DNA of 34,174 bases from NCBI GenBank assembly GCA_026225295.1, contig JAMFSN010000393.1, positions 1 through 34,174 of the forward strand, read 5' to 3'. The notes below the pieces were generated by a model. That model was not told where the DNA came from, made no database searches, and saw only the letters and a program-made list of their open reading frames with translations. This document shows, piece by piece, positions 22,684-32,989 of the stretch. Every line of letters starts with the position of its first letter. Position 1 is the stretch's first letter. The DNA comes from Frankia alni (lineage in GTDB: Bacteria > Actinomycetota > Actinomycetes > Frankiales > Frankiaceae). A program made the translations under genes and the position numbers.

Positions 22684-22689
22684 TACCCT
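22684..22689 (+). promoter_or_regulatory. Candidate -10 box of a leaderless transcript
   Basis: TACCCT ends 6 bases before the ATG at 22696. No ribosome binding site is present. Confidence 0.42.
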
Positions 22690-22695
22690 CGGTGC

Positions 22696-23157
22696 ATGGC
22701 CAGCGGACGCGAGGTGCCCATCGGACTCGTCACCCTGCTCACGATCATGGTGACGGCGATGCTGCGCAAGCCGCGGATTGACGTCGCCGTCGACGGTCAG
22801 GAGCTGGTGATCGAACCGCGCGGGCTCGACGTGCTCTGGACCTTGCGGCGCCACCTACGGGTCCCCCTCGATCAGGTGCGGGGAGTCGCGGTGGCACCGC
22901 TGGCCGGGGTGCCCCGGGAGGGAGTGCGGCTGCCGGGCGCGGCGCTGCCGGGGGTCATCCGGGCCGGCTCCTACGGGCTGCGCCCCCACCGCGACTTCTG
23001 GGATGTCCGTCGGGCCGAGGAGATTCTGTGGCTCGACCTCGCGCCCGAGGCGGGCGCGCCCTACCGGCGCCTGATCCTGCAGGTCGACGACCCCCGGTGG
23101 ACAGCGACGCAACTGCGACCGCTCGTCGGACCGACCATCCCGGTTCTCTCGGTATAA
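22696..23157 (+). CDS. Conserved actinobacterial protein, possibly PH-like
   Basis: 153 residues. The N-terminus has a hydrophobic stretch (VPIGLVTLLTIMVTAML). The rest alternates short strands: IDVAVDGQELVIEPRGLDVL, then RVPLDQVRGVAVAPL, and the region RAGSYGLRPHRDFWDVRRAEE followed by LWLDL. This pattern resembles bacterial PH-domain proteins in which a strand pair leads to a W-containing C-terminal part, but I do not recognise a characterised member. Located 34 bases after the MerR gene, but its own -10-like box suggests independent leaderless transcription. Confidence 0.75.
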   Translation: MASGREVPIGLVTLLTIMVTAMLRKPRIDVAVDGQELVIEPRGLDVLWTLRRHLRVPLDQVRGVAVAPLAGVPREGVRLPGAALPGVIRAGSYGLRPHRDFWDVRRAEEILWLDLAPEAGAPYRRLILQVDDPRWTATQLRPLVGPTIPVLSV

Positions 23158-23197
23158 CGCGACCGACCGAACCCGGGTCGGGCTGGGCCGACAGGCC

Positions 23198-23262
23198 GGA
23201 TGCGGCTGGGGTGTCTCGGATCGGGGACGGATGGGAACGACCCGGACACCTCAGCCGCGTCC
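23198..23262 (+). terminator. Long hairpin, 18-bp stem, likely terminator or structured RNA
   Basis: Arms 23198-23215 and 23245-23262 pair at 18 of 18 positions if two G-U pairs in plus-strand RNA are allowed. Minus-strand RNA would have two A-C mismatches, so the plus strand is the likely transcript. A further CGGG/CCCG pairing (23222-23225 with 23241-23244) can extend it. It starts 41 bases after the stop at 23157. Confidence 0.6.
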
Positions 23263-23284
23263 TCAACGTACCCGTTCGATAGCT

Positions 23285-23305
23285 CGTAGTCACGGAGCGA
23301 CTACG
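23285..23305. repeat. 7-bp inverted repeat
   Basis: CGTAGTC and GACTACG flank ACGGAGC. It could be the terminator for transcripts arriving from the rdgB side; no T-run is present. Confidence 0.35.
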
Positions 23306-23509
23306 TCGAGTTTCGAAGACCGGCCTACTTGAGCGCTTAGCGGCGGCTATGCCCGGTGGCGGAGAGTGTCTCGGGACCCGCCGGTCGCACTCGGTCACGG
23401 TGCGGCCCGCCCCGGCCGGATCGGAACCGGGGCCGGTACGTCAAGGCGGGGCGCAGGTGACGCGCGTGCGGTACCAACCAGCCGCCCCGCGCGGACAGCG
23501 CCGGAGCGG

Positions 23510-24124
23510 TCAGAGGAGGGTGGGGAGGATTTCCGCGAGCGCCCGGAAGGCCCGGCCCCGGTGACTGATCGCGTCCTTCCCGGCCGCGGGCAGCTGCGCG
23601 CTGGTCACCGTTTCGCCGTCCGGAAGGAACAGCGGGTCGTAGCCGAACCCGCCCCCGCCCCGCCCGGCCCGCAGCAGCCGGCCCGGCATCTCGCCGGTGA
23701 CGACCCGCTCCACCCCGGCCGGGGTGACGACCGCGGCCGCGCAGATGAAGGCCGCGCCGCGCCGCTCGTCGGGGATGTCGTGCAGCTGGGCGAGCAGCAG
23801 GGCGTTGTTGGCGGCGTCGCGGTCGAGGCGTGACCCGCTCACTCCCGACCACCGGGCCGACAGCACACCGGGCATCCCGTTGAGCGCGTCGACGGCTAGA
23901 CCCGAGTCGTCGGCCACGGCCGCCAGACCGGTCGTGGCCACCGCATCCCGCGCCTTGATCAGGGCGTTTTCGGCGAAGGTGGCTCCGGTTTCGGCGACCT
24001 CCGCGCCGTCCGGCAGCCCGACCAGCGAGATGTCGAGACCGACTCCGGACAGCACCCGCCGCAGCTCGACGAGCTTCGCGTCATTGCGGCTGGCCAGCAC
24101 CAGCCGCGCCGGGGAGCGGCTCAC
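23510..24124 (-). CDS. rdgB: Non-canonical purine NTP pyrophosphatase (RdgB/HAM1)
   Basis: 204 residues. It hydrolyses ITP, dITP and XTP to monophosphates, keeping deaminated purines out of nucleic acids. LVLASRNDAKLVEL is the substrate-binding N-terminus; DDSGLAVDALNGMPGVLSAR, GGFGYDPLFLPDG and ISHRGRAFRAL are the family signatures. The GTG start at 24124 follows GAGGAGGA. The gene follows rph by 36 bases, as in mycobacteria, where the pair is likewise adjacent. Confidence 0.97.
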   Translation of the reverse strand: MSRSPARLVLASRNDAKLVELRRVLSGVGLDISLVGLPDGAEVAETGATFAENALIKARDAVATTGLAAVADDSGLAVDALNGMPGVLSARWSGVSGSRLDRDAANNALLLAQLHDIPDERRGAAFICAAAVVTPAGVERVVTGEMPGRLLRAGRGGGGFGYDPLFLPDGETVTSAQLPAAGKDAISHRGRAFRALAEILPTLL

Positions 24125-24160
24125 TGGTCCTCCTCGTTCACGGCTCGGCGACCCGCCCGC

Positions 24161-24904
24161 TCACCGCTTGGCGCGGGGCGGCGGACCGGCCGGCGGCGGG
24201 CCCTCGAGCGTCGTCGCCTGGGCCCGGGCCAACTGACTACAGCCGGCGACCGCGAGATCGAGCAACTGGTCGAGGGTCGCGCGGTCGAAGGCGACCTGTT
24301 CGGCGGTGCCCTGGACCTCGACGAAGTCGCCGTCCCCGGTGCAGACCACGTTCATGTCGGTGTCGGCGACGACGTCCTCGACGTAGGCCAGATCGAGCAT
24401 CGGCTCGCCCTTCACGACCCCGACGCTCACCGCCGCCACGCTGCGGGCCACCGCCTTCGGCCGGCCCAGCCACGTGCAGGCGTCGGCCAGCGCGACGTAC
24501 GCACCGGTGATCGACGCGGTCCGGGTGCCACCGTCGGCGAGCAGGACGTCGCAGTCGATCGCGATGGTGTTCTCGCCGAGCGCGGACAGGTCGATGGCGG
24601 CCCGCAGGCTGCGCCCGATCAGGCGCGAGATCTCGTGTGTCCGGCCACCGATCCGGCCCCGCACCGATTCCCGGTCGTTCCGGCTGGTGGTCGCGCGGGG
24701 CAGCATCGAGTACTCGGCGGTCACCCAGCCCAGGCCGCTGCCCTTGCGCCACCGGGGCACCCCCTCGGTGACGGACGCCGCGCACAGCACGCGGGTGTCG
24801 CCGAAGGTCACGAGCGCCGACCCTTCGGCGTGCGCCTGCCAGCCGCGGCTGATCGTCACCGGGCGAAGCTGGTCGACGGTCCGGCCGTCGGTTCGGATGG
24901 TCAC
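24161..24904 (-). CDS. rph: Ribonuclease PH
   Basis: 247 residues. It trims the 3' ends of tRNA precursors by phosphorolysis. Visible signatures: [15 protein letters not shown] at the start, [11 protein letters not shown], the phosphate-binding region [20 protein letters not shown], and [20 protein letters not shown]; the C-terminus is the short Pro-rich tail of actinobacterial members. The GTG at 24904 has no ribosome binding site but a TAGGGT box 8 bases upstream. It is divergent from the GT-C protein gene. Confidence 0.97.
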   Translation of the reverse strand: MTIRTDGRTVDQLRPVTISRGWQAHAEGSALVTFGDTRVLCAASVTEGVPRWRKGSGLGWVTAEYSMLPRATTSRNDRESVRGRIGGRTHEISRLIGRSLRAAIDLSALGENTIAIDCDVLLADGGTRTASITGAYVALADACTWLGRPKAVARSVAAVSVGVVKGEPMLDLAYVEDVVADTDMNVVCTGDGDFVEVQGTAEQVAFDRATLDQLLDLAVAGCSQLARAQATTLEGPPPAGPPPRAKR

Positions 24905-24912
24905 GTCCGCAG

Positions 24913-24918
24913 ACCCTA
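24913..24918 (-). promoter_or_regulatory. Candidate -10 box of a leaderless rph transcript
   Basis: TAGGGT (minus strand) ends 8 bases before the rph GTG start, without a ribosome binding site. Confidence 0.42.
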
Positions 24919-24966
24919 CGGGACCGCCGCACCGACCGGACGGATCGGCCGCCGGGTAGGCGCTTG

Positions 24967-24972
24967 TACGGT
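24967..24972 (+). promoter_or_regulatory. Candidate -10 box of a leaderless GT-C gene
   Basis: TACGGT ends 6 bases before the GTG at 24979. With the rph box it forms a compact divergent promoter pair about 50 bases apart. Confidence 0.42.
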
Positions 24973-24978
24973 CTGAGC

Positions 24979-26763
24979 GTGGGAGCGACAGCGGGGCTCG
25001 CGACCGGCGAGCCCGAGCAGCCGGCGGACGCCGGCCAGCCGACCCGGCCGGGCGTCGTCCCATCCGCTCCCCCGCCGCCCGCCCGCCGCCCGGGCCGCCG
25101 TCCCGACCTGGCCGTCGCCGTCGCGCTGGCCGTCGTCACCGTCGTGGTCGAAGCGGTCCTGCACACCGTGGCCACCCGTCCGCTCTGGTACGACGAGCTG
25201 TGGCGGGCCCACTACCTGAGCGTCCCGGCCGGCCAGTTCTACGGCCAGCTGCGCCACGCCAACTCGCCGTCGGCGGTCGGCTGGCTGGCGGTCGAACGCG
25301 GCGTTGCCGAGCTGGGCGGTTGGCACGCGTGGGTCCTGCGGATCCCCGAAATCGCGACCCTGCCGTTGCTGACCGGCGGCCTGTACCTGCTCGGGCGCCG
25401 GCTCCTGCCCCGCCCGGTGGCCGCCGCGGCCGCGCTCGTGGTCGGTGTGAACGGCACCGTTCTGGACCTCGGCCTCCAGCTCAAGCCGTACACCCTGGAA
25501 GCGGTCGCGACGCTCGGCGTGGTGGCGCTGTGGGCGTGGGCCCCGCCGGCCGGCACCGGCCGGCGGCGCCGCCGGGTCCTGCGCTTCACCGCCGCCGGCG
25601 GCCTGGCCCTGTTCACCGTGCCGCTGGCGTTCCTGATCGCGCCGCTCGCGCTGGTCGACGTGGCCGGCACGCCGGGCGGCGGGCGCCGACGGGCCCGGGC
25701 CGCGCTCGACACCGTCCCCGCGCTGGTCCTGACGGCCGTCCACTCGCTGGTGTTCATCGCCCGCCAGTCCGGGCAACGGCACGGCTCGTTCTGGGACGGT
25801 CAGCAACTGGCCGGGCGCGGCGTGGGCGGTGGGGCGTCGTTCGTGGTCCGGCAGGTGTGGTCGGTGGCCGGCGGCCTGCCGACCGGGATCGACCGGGTCG
25901 ACCCGAACCTTGTCCACCCCCCGACCGACGGGACCGCCGTCTCGGCCTGGATGATCGCGCCGCTGATCGTGGTGGCCTGGGGCTTCGGCGTCCGCCGGCT
26001 GGGGCGGGAGCGGCCCGGTCGGCTGCTGGCCGGCGGCCTGGCCGGCGCGGAAGTGATCGAGCTGGTCGCGAGCGCCGCGCGGTTCTGGCCGTTCGGCGCG
26101 GCCCGGCCCAACACGTTCCTGATCCCGCTGCTCGTCCTGGTGGCCGCCGCGGGGGTCGTCGAGGTGGGTCAGATCGCGCTCCGACCGGCCGGCGCCCCCC
26201 GGGTGCCGGTCCGCGTGCTCGGAGCCGCCGGCCTGGTCGTGGTCCTGGCCCTCGGCTGGGCGACCACCGCCACCACGGTGCGGCTGTGGGACAGCCGGTC
26301 CGGGATCCGCCTGCAGGCCCGGATCGTCGACGCGGCCCTTGCCGCGCGGGCCGAGGCCCGCCCGGGCGACACGATGCTGGTCGGCGGTCGGTTGGCCGCG
26401 GCCGGCTGGGCGTACGCGATGGACGCCAGCGAAGACGGGCCCACGGCCGACGCGCACGGGCCGGCCGGCGCCCGCCGCGCGCCCCGGATCGCACCCGCCG
26501 ACACGGTCTATCTCGCGGCGATCGGCACCGGGGAAGGTCCCCGGGCGCTGGCCGCCCGCGGGATCACCGCCGGCCGCGACCCGGGCCGCCACGTGCTGCT
26601 GTTCGTCGCCAATCTCGACCACGCCGGCCAGGCCCGGGAGGTCGCCGACCTGGCCCGGGCCGGCTGGTGCCCGACCGGTGCCCCGCGCGCCTTCGCGAAC
26701 ACCGGCGAACTGATCGACCTGGACGCCTGCGGAAGCACCCCCCGCGGGGCCCCGACCCGCTGA
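24979..26763 (+). CDS. GT-C fold membrane glycosyltransferase-like protein
   Basis: 594 residues with a Pro-rich cytoplasmic start and about eight to ten membrane segments (for example [57 protein letters not shown]). The first outside loop after helix 1 holds [14 protein letters not shown] with Asp-Glu at the site used by GT-C enzymes (PMT/ArnT-like) that take sugars from polyprenyl phosphate, followed by [13 protein letters not shown]. The C-terminal 120 residues are outside the membrane region. The acceptor is unknown. It sits divergently inside an otherwise mycobacteria-like housekeeping block, so it is a lineage-specific addition. Confidence 0.78.
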   Translation: MGATAGLATGEPEQPADAGQPTRPGVVPSAPPPPARRPGRRPDLAVAVALAVVTVVVEAVLHTVATRPLWYDELWRAHYLSVPAGQFYGQLRHANSPSAVGWLAVERGVAELGGWHAWVLRIPEIATLPLLTGGLYLLGRRLLPRPVAAAAALVVGVNGTVLDLGLQLKPYTLEAVATLGVVALWAWAPPAGTGRRRRRVLRFTAAGGLALFTVPLAFLIAPLALVDVAGTPGGGRRRARAALDTVPALVLTAVHSLVFIARQSGQRHGSFWDGQQLAGRGVGGGASFVVRQVWSVAGGLPTGIDRVDPNLVHPPTDGTAVSAWMIAPLIVVAWGFGVRRLGRERPGRLLAGGLAGAEVIELVASAARFWPFGAARPNTFLIPLLVLVAAAGVVEVGQIALRPAGAPRVPVRVLGAAGLVVVLALGWATTATTVRLWDSRSGIRLQARIVDAALAARAEARPGDTMLVGGRLAAAGWAYAMDASEDGPTADAHGPAGARRAPRIAPADTVYLAAIGTGEGPRALAARGITAGRDPGRHVLLFVANLDHAGQAREVADLARAGWCPTGAPRAFANTGELIDLDACGSTPRGAPTR

Positions 26764-26791
26764 TCCCGGCCGGCGGGCCGGGGCGGGCCCG

Positions 26792-27538
26792 TCAGAGGCC
26801 GTACACGGCTCCGGCGGTGGTGACGACCAGGTCCCCGTCGAAGGCGCCGGCCGCCTCGTCCCGGGACCGGTCGGCGTCGCCCCACGGGACGAGATGGGTC
26901 AGCACCAGGCACCCGACCCCGGCCGCGGCCGCGTGCTCGCCGGCCTGGCGACCGGACAGGTGCACCCCCGGCGGATTGTCCGACTCGTCGAGGAAGGCCG
27001 CCTCACACAGGAACAGTTCGCTGCCCGCCGCCAGCCGGACCAGTTCGTCGCTGACCCCGGTGTCACCGGAGTACGTGACCGCTTGGCCCCCGGCCGCGAA
27101 CCGCAGCGCGTACGCCTCGACCGGGTGGTTGACCCGGGCCAGATCGACGCGGAACGGGCCGATCTGCAGCGAGCCCGGTTCAATGGTCCGGAAGTCGTAC
27201 ACGCCGTCGAGGGAGTCCTGCGGCCAGCGCTCGAACGCCCCGCAGAGCCGCTCGCGGGTGTCGACCGGGCCGTAGAGCGGCAACCGGGGCTGCGGGCCGG
27301 ACGGATGGTAGAGCCGGGCGTAGGTGTTCGCGACCAGGTCGAGGCAGTGGTCGGCGTGCAGGTGGCTGAGCAGCACGGCGTCCACGTCCAGCAGGTCGCA
27401 GTGCTTCTGCAGCTCCCCGAGGGAACCGTTGCCGGCGTCGACGACGAGCCGGAAACCCTCCTCCTCGAACAGGTACGACGAGCAGGCCGACGTCGGGCTC
27501 GGGTAGGTACCCGAACAGCCCAGGACGGTGAGCTTCAC
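26792..27538 (-). CDS. Metallo-beta-lactamase fold hydrolase, Rv1339 type
   Basis: 248 residues. The metal site is H59-L-H61-A-D63-H64 in [13 protein letters not shown], with H138 (RVNHPVEAY) and D159 (TYSGDTG). The start [20 protein letters not shown] is typical of the phosphodiesterase/RNase Z-like group. The position between murI and rph matches Rv1339 of M. tuberculosis, reported as an atypical cyclic-nucleotide phosphodiesterase, so cAMP hydrolysis is possible by homology. The GTG start overlaps the murI stop by four bases (GTGA), so it is coupled to murI. Confidence 0.9.
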   Translation of the reverse strand: MKLTVLGCSGTYPSPTSACSSYLFEEEGFRLVVDAGNGSLGELQKHCDLLDVDAVLLSHLHADHCLDLVANTYARLYHPSGPQPRLPLYGPVDTRERLCGAFERWPQDSLDGVYDFRTIEPGSLQIGPFRVDLARVNHPVEAYALRFAAGGQAVTYSGDTGVSDELVRLAAGSELFLCEAAFLDESDNPPGVHLSGRQAGEHAAAAGVGCLVLTHLVPWGDADRSRDEAAGAFDGDLVVTTAGAVYGL

Positions 27539-28398
27539 GGCGCGAGGCCCGCCGTCCGGCCCGGGCGGGGGGCGGGCGCCGGTTCCACCGCCAGCATCTC
27601 GGGACCCAGAAACCGGCGGCCGAGCCGGGCGAACGCCGCCGGATCGCCCGTCGCGAGAAATCGGTGCACCGGCGGCGGCCCCGGATCCCGGAACGCGTGT
27701 TCGCGGGCCAGCACGCGGTAGACGTCCTTCGCGGTCTCCTCGGCGCTACTCACCAACGTCACCCGTTCCCCCATCACCAGGCTGATCACTCCCGTCAACA
27801 ACGGGTAATGCGTACAGCCCAGAATCAACGTGTCGATATCGGCTTCCTGCAACTGCGCGAAATATGCCTCGGTTAGTCCGAGGAGCTGGCGACCGCTGGT
27901 GATCCCGCGTTCGACGAAGTCGACGAAGGCCGGGCAGGCGACGCTGGTCAGTTCCACCCCCGACACCGCGGCGATCGCGTCGTCGTAGGCCCGGCCGCGA
28001 ATGGTGGCCGAGGTTCCGATCACCCCCACCCGACCGCTGCGGGTCGCGGCCAGGGCCCGCCGGGTGGCCGGCAGCACCACTTCCACCACCGGGACCCCGT
28101 AGCGCTCCCGGGCGTCCGGCAGGCAGGGCAGGCTCGCCGAGTTGCAGGCGATGACCAGTAGTTTCATGCCCTCGTCGGCCAGCCGATCCATGGCCGCGAG
28201 GCCCAGTCGGCGAATGTCGGCGATGGTGCGCGGACCGTACGGGGCGTGAGCGGTGTCGCCGATGTAGAGAATCGGCTCGTTGGGCAACTGATCGAGGACG
28301 GCCCGGGCCACCGTGAGACCACCGACCCCGCTGTCGAACACGCCGACCGGGGCGTCACCGATCGAACGACCGGCCGCTCCGAACCCCGAATGTTCCAC
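27535..28398 (-). CDS. murI: Glutamate racemase
   Basis: 287 residues. It makes D-glutamate for peptidoglycan. The two catalytic Cys are in [10 protein letters not shown] (C85) and [11 protein letters not shown] (C195); [15 protein letters not shown] is the N-terminal signature. The GTG at 28398 is chosen because CCGGAGGTTCCG directly precedes it and the length then fits the family. The frame is open to 28479, which would add 27 residues without homologous content. It is first in a coupled pair with the Rv1339-type hydrolase. Confidence 0.96.
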   Translation of the reverse strand: MEHSGFGAAGRSIGDAPVGVFDSGVGGLTVARAVLDQLPNEPILYIGDTAHAPYGPRTIADIRRLGLAAMDRLADEGMKLLVIACNSASLPCLPDARERYGVPVVEVVLPATRRALAATRSGRVGVIGTSATIRGRAYDDAIAAVSGVELTSVACPAFVDFVERGITSGRQLLGLTEAYFAQLQEADIDTLILGCTHYPLLTGVISLVMGERVTLVSSAEETAKDVYRVLAREHAFRDPGPPPVHRFLATGDPAAFARLGRRFLGPEMLAVEPAPAPRPGRTAGLAP

Positions 28399-28708
28399 CG
28401 GAACCTCCGGTTCTATCCCCGGGATGGGCAAATCGCCATCCGGCTTCGCCTGCTCCCCGCTTGCGCCCACGGCGGCCACACTAAGCCTGATCGGCCTGGC
28501 GTGACTGTGTGGTCGTTGTCACGAAGATTAGCCGTCAGATAACCGACAGGCTACCGATCATGGCCCGTACCGTGAGCTGAACCTGGTTGTCAGACAAAGC
28601 CCGACGCAGCCTCGGCGGCCGGGTCGGACCCACAAATAGCGCGCGCAGAACGCGATAAATGTGAAATTTCAGGCACCCATATAGCGGATTGCCGATCGGG
28701 CCGGTCGA
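28399..28708. other. Intergenic region upstream of murI
   Basis: 310 bases without a supported gene lie between the cysM stop and the murI start. In mycobacteria a rhomboid-like membrane protein gene (Rv1337) occupies this position; no trace of it is seen. The region is AT-richer than average near 28640-28685 and contains two short palindromes, TTGTC-A-GACAA (28587-28597) and TGAAATTTCA (28662-28671). TAATCT near 28525-28530 on the minus strand may be a murI -10 box. Confidence 0.45.
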
Positions 28709-29972
<1,264 letters not shown>

Positions 29973-30119
29973 GGTGCTCCTTTGTCGGGTGCCGGGACGG
30001 CCCACCGTCCGGCCGCTCGCCGTCTGTAGGGCCATGTTCGCAGGTGCACGGCGCGGCCGCCGCCGTATGGGCGAGGGGCCGACGATCGGCGCCTGCCTCT
30101 GCCCAACACCACGGACCGG

Positions 30120-30533
30120 TCAGACGATTTCCACCGGCTCCTCGGCGATCTGGCCCTCGACGATCCGGTAGGACCGGAACTCGTCCCGATCGGGGTCCCG
30201 GGTCGAGACCAGGACGTAGTGCGCGCCGGGCTCGGCGGCATAGGAGACATCGGTACGGGAGGGGTACGCCTCGGTCGCGGTGTGCGAATGGTAGATCACC
30301 ACCGGCTCCTCGTCCGCGTCGTCCATCGCCCGCCAGATCTTCAGCTGCTCCAGGGAGTCGAAGCGGTAGAACGTCGGCGACCGCTCGGCGTTCTCCATCG
30401 GGATGAAGCGCTCCGGACGGTCGGACCCGGCCGGGCCGGCGACCACGCCGCAGGCCTCATCGGGATGGTCCCGGCGGGCGTGGGCGATGATCTCGTCACG
30501 GGTGGCCCGGTCGATACGCAGCACGCGGACCAC
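30120..30533 (-). CDS. mec: Mec, JAMM-type metalloprotease of the CysO pathway
   Basis: 137 residues. The JAMM zinc site is E26 with H82-S-H84 and D95 in IYHSHTATEAYPSRTD. DHPDEACGVVAGPAGSDRPE matches the mycobacterial enzyme, which releases cysteine from CysO-cysteine adducts. The listed GTG at 30533 has no ribosome binding site. An in-frame GTG at 30524 lies 7 bases after TACCGT and may be the true, leaderless start. It is the first gene of mec-cysO-cysM. Confidence 0.95.
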   Translation of the reverse strand: MVRVLRIDRATRDEIIAHARRDHPDEACGVVAGPAGSDRPERFIPMENAERSPTFYRFDSLEQLKIWRAMDDADEEPVVIYHSHTATEAYPSRTDVSYAAEPGAHYVLVSTRDPDRDEFRSYRIVEGQIAEEPVEIV

Positions 30534-30537
30534 GGTA
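30532..30537 (-). promoter_or_regulatory. Candidate -10 box of a leaderless mec transcript
   Basis: TACCGT (minus strand) ends 7 bases before the in-frame GTG at 30524. If used, mec starts at 30524 rather than 30533. Confidence 0.38.
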
Positions 30538-30569
30538 ACCGAGGCAGCGGCGGAAACGAGGGTCCCGGA

Positions 30570-31103
30570 TCAGAGCAGAACCTGGACCAGGCTCTCCTGG
30601 AGATGACCGAGAAAAAGATAGGTATCGGCCATTGGGCGGCGGGGATCGGTGCCGGCCAGATACTCCAGTTCGTCGGCCGCCTCGTCGTCGGTCAGGTCGA
30701 GGTGGGTGCCCAGCACCAGCCGGACGTCGGTGAGCGTGCGCAGCCAGGCGTCGACCTGGCCCTCGGTCAGCACCACCCGGCCGCCGCCGGTGGGGATCGT
30801 GGTCAGCACCACCTGCGCGGCATCCCGCTTCGTCGAACGCAGATCGTCCGAGGCCCGGCGCCGGAACTCGGCGGCCGCCTCATCGTCGTCCCGGTAGGCC
30901 TCGGGGAGCAGGCGGGCCTCGGCCGGGTCGTCCGGCACCGGCGGCGCCTGCCCCCGCAGCCCGACCACCGTCTCCAGCGGGTCGGCGGCGGGCGGCGGTT
31001 CCAGGACCGCGTCGACGTGGCTGACCAGCTGGGCCAGCAGGCTCGTCACGTCGCCGTCCAGAGTGATCTCCACGCCGGACCGGATCCGTTTGATGCGGTT
31101 CAT
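30570..31103 (-). CDS. DUF2017 family protein
   Basis: 177 residues of the actinobacterial DUF2017 family. It is always found with clpS (Rv1332 in M. tuberculosis). Helical segments include VTSLLAQLVSHVDAVLE, LLPEAYRDDDEAAAEFRRRA and VDAWLRTLTDVRLVLGT. The function is not established; some annotations call it a transcriptional regulator, but no HTH is visible. The ATG at 31103 has GGGGGGACG upstream. It lies 94 bases after clpS. Confidence 0.93.
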   Translation of the reverse strand: MNRIKRIRSGVEITLDGDVTSLLAQLVSHVDAVLEPPPAADPLETVVGLRGQAPPVPDDPAEARLLPEAYRDDDEAAAEFRRRASDDLRSTKRDAAQVVLTTIPTGGGRVVLTEGQVDAWLRTLTDVRLVLGTHLDLTDDEAADELEYLAGTDPRRPMADTYLFLGHLQESLVQVLL

Positions 31104-31197
31104 CGTCCCCCCGTCAGTGGTGCCGACCCGGCGACCCACGGGCCGGGCCGACCCATCGCCCCGCGTCAGCCGCCCGGCCCCGTCAGCCGCGACCCCG

Positions 31198-31506
31198 TCA
31201 GCCGCGCGAAATGGTGGCCCACAGTCCGTAGGCGTGCAGGCGGGTCACATCGCGCTCCATCTCGTCCCGCGAGCCCGACGACACCGCCGCCCGCCCCTTG
31301 TAGTGCACGTCAAGCATCAGCGCGTGCGCCTTCTCCCGGTCGTAGCCGAAGAGCTTCTGCAGCACGTAAGTGACGTACACCATCAGGTTCACCGGGTCAT
31401 TCCAGACGACCGTGACCCAGACCTGATCGGTGTCCTCGTCCTCGTCGACCTCCCGGCGGGTGTCCCCACCGGTTTCGGCCACCCGGTCAGGGGCGATCGT
31501 GGTCAT
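31198..31506 (-). CDS. clpS: ClpS adaptor of the Clp protease
   Basis: 102 residues. It binds proteins with destabilising N-terminal residues and hands them to ClpA/ClpC. The substrate pocket region is [18 protein letters not shown], with the helix [20 protein letters not shown] after it. The acidic N-terminal tail (DEDEDTD) is the usual flexible delivery segment. The ATG at 31506 has GGAGGA 11 bases upstream. It is divergent from pncB, as in mycobacteria. Confidence 0.97.
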   Translation of the reverse strand: MTTIAPDRVAETGGDTRREVDEDEDTDQVWVTVVWNDPVNLMVYVTYVLQKLFGYDREKAHALMLDVHYKGRAAVSSGSRDEMERDVTRLHAYGLWATISRG

Positions 31507-31604
31507 GCGGGCATTGTCCTCCAGCGCGCCGACGACCCGCATCCGCTCGTTCCTGACACCGCGATCGGGACTTCCCAGACCGGTCGCGGACGACCGTTGC
31601 GGGC

Positions 31605-31610
31605 TAACGT
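31605..31610 (+). promoter_or_regulatory. Candidate -10 box of a leaderless pncB transcript
   Basis: TAACGT ends 7 bases before the GTG at 31618. This 111-base divergent region is also where an NrtR operator would be expected; no site can be named with confidence. Confidence 0.42.
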
Positions 31611-31617
31611 TCACCCG

Positions 31618-32985
31618 GTGCCCACCGCGCCCCCCGCATCCACCGCGCTTCTGACCGATCACTACGAGCTGACCATGCTGCAGGCCGCTCTGCGGTCGGG
31701 CGCGGCGTCCCGGCCGGTCGTGTTCGAGGTGTTCGCCCGGTCGCTCCCCCGCGGGCGCCGCTTCGGGGTGGTCGCGGGCACCGGCCGGCTGCTGGACGCG
31801 TTGACCAGGTTCCGGTTCGCGCCGGACGACCTGGCCGTACTGCGCGAGTACGCCGTGGTCGATGAGCCGACCCTCGCCTGGCTGGCCGACTTCCGGTTCG
31901 GCGGCCAGATCGACGGCTTCACCGAGGGCGAGCCGTTCATGCCCGGTCCCCCGGTGCTGTCGGTGGCGGGCACCTTCGCCGAATGCATGCTGCTGGAGAC
32001 GCTCGTCCTGTCGGTCCTCAACCACGACAGCGCGATCGCGGCGGCCGCGGCCCGGATGGTCGGCGCGGCCGCGGGCCGGCCGTGCATTGAGATGGGGTCC
32101 CGGCGCACCCACGAGTGGGCCGCCGTGGCCGCCGCCCGGGTCGCCTACCTGACCGGTTTCACCGCCACCTCGAACCTGGCCGCCCGCCGGTGGGGAGTGC
32201 CGACCACCGGCACCAGCGCCCACGCGTTCACGTTGGCCCATCCGGACGAGGACACCGCCTTCGTCGCCCAGGTGGCGGCGCTCGGGCCGGGTACGACGCT
32301 GCTGGTCGACACCTACGACGTCGCCCAGGGGGTGGCCGCCGCCGTCCGCGCGGCCGGACCGGCGCTGGGCGCCGTCCGGATCGACAGTGGCGATCTGGCC
32401 CCGACCGCCGTCCGCGTGCGGGCCGAACTCGATGCCCTGGGCGCCACCGCCACCCGCATTGTCGCCACCAGCGACCTGGACGAATACCTGATCGCCAGGC
32501 TCGCGCAAGCACCCGTCGACGTCTACGGGGTGGGAACCGCGCTGGTCACCGGCTCGGGTGCCCCGACGGCCGGCTTCGTCTACAAGCTCGTCGAGGTCGA
32601 CGGGCGACCGGTGGCCAAGACCTCGGTCGGGAAGGCCACCCACGGCGGGCGCAAGCAGGTGACCCGGCGTCACGACCCGAGCGGGCGGGCGGTGGCCGAC
32701 CTGGTGACGACGGGCGGGCCGAAGCCCGGGACCACCGCCGGAGTCGCCGGTACCGGACCCGACCACCGGGCTGCCGCGGCCGACGGCCGGGACCGGCCGT
32801 TGCTCGTCCCGCTGGTCCGCGACGGGGTCGTCGTCGGGGGTCCGACGCTCGATGCCGCCAGCTTGAACGCGGCCCGGGACCACCATCGGCAGGCCATGGC
32901 GGCGCTCCCGCGGGGCGCTCTCGATCTCGGCTACGGCTCGGCCTGCCTGCCGGTGGTGACCGCCCGCCAGCCGGCGGCCGCGTGA
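31618..32985 (+). CDS. pncB: Nicotinate phosphoribosyltransferase
   Basis: 455 residues. It joins nicotinate and PRPP in NAD salvage. [15 protein letters not shown] is the N-terminal signature, followed by [30 protein letters not shown], the active-site His region [15 protein letters not shown], and [27 protein letters not shown] and [20 protein letters not shown] close the catalytic domain. The GTG at 31618 has no ribosome binding site but a TANNNT box 7 bases upstream. The NUDIX regulator gene follows by four bases. Confidence 0.97.
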   Translation: MPTAPPASTALLTDHYELTMLQAALRSGAASRPVVFEVFARSLPRGRRFGVVAGTGRLLDALTRFRFAPDDLAVLREYAVVDEPTLAWLADFRFGGQIDGFTEGEPFMPGPPVLSVAGTFAECMLLETLVLSVLNHDSAIAAAAARMVGAAAGRPCIEMGSRRTHEWAAVAAARVAYLTGFTATSNLAARRWGVPTTGTSAHAFTLAHPDEDTAFVAQVAALGPGTTLLVDTYDVAQGVAAAVRAAGPALGAVRIDSGDLAPTAVRVRAELDALGATATRIVATSDLDEYLIARLAQAPVDVYGVGTALVTGSGAPTAGFVYKLVEVDGRPVAKTSVGKATHGGRKQVTRRHDPSGRAVADLVTTGGPKPGTTAGVAGTGPDHRAAAADGRDRPLLVPLVRDGVVVGGPTLDAASLNAARDHHRQAMAALPRGALDLGYGSACLPVVTARQPAAA

Positions 32986-32989
32986 CGAC

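Larger units (their letters stand above)
23158..23509. other. Convergent intergenic region with two inverted repeats
   Basis: No gene is supported in 352 bases between two convergent genes. It contains the large hairpin at 23198-23262 and a smaller one at 23285-23305 (CGTAGTC-ACGGAGC-GACTACG). The remaining sequence, including TTGAGCGCTTAGCGG near 23330, shows nothing recognisable. Confidence 0.5.

Noticed and set aside
25200-27275. Long plus-strand open frame of about 690 codons
   Set aside because: A GC-bias shadow of the GT-C gene and of the opposite-strand hydrolase. Its composition is Arg/Gly/Pro with no domain.
28662-28671. TGAAATTTCA palindrome as an operator
   Set aside because: Ten bases with no extension and no nearby promoter; it could occur by chance in this AT-rich patch.
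31507-31617. NrtR operator between clpS and pncB
   Set aside because: Expected by analogy, but no convincing 21-bp palindrome could be identified by eye. AACGTT near the -10 box is too short to call.
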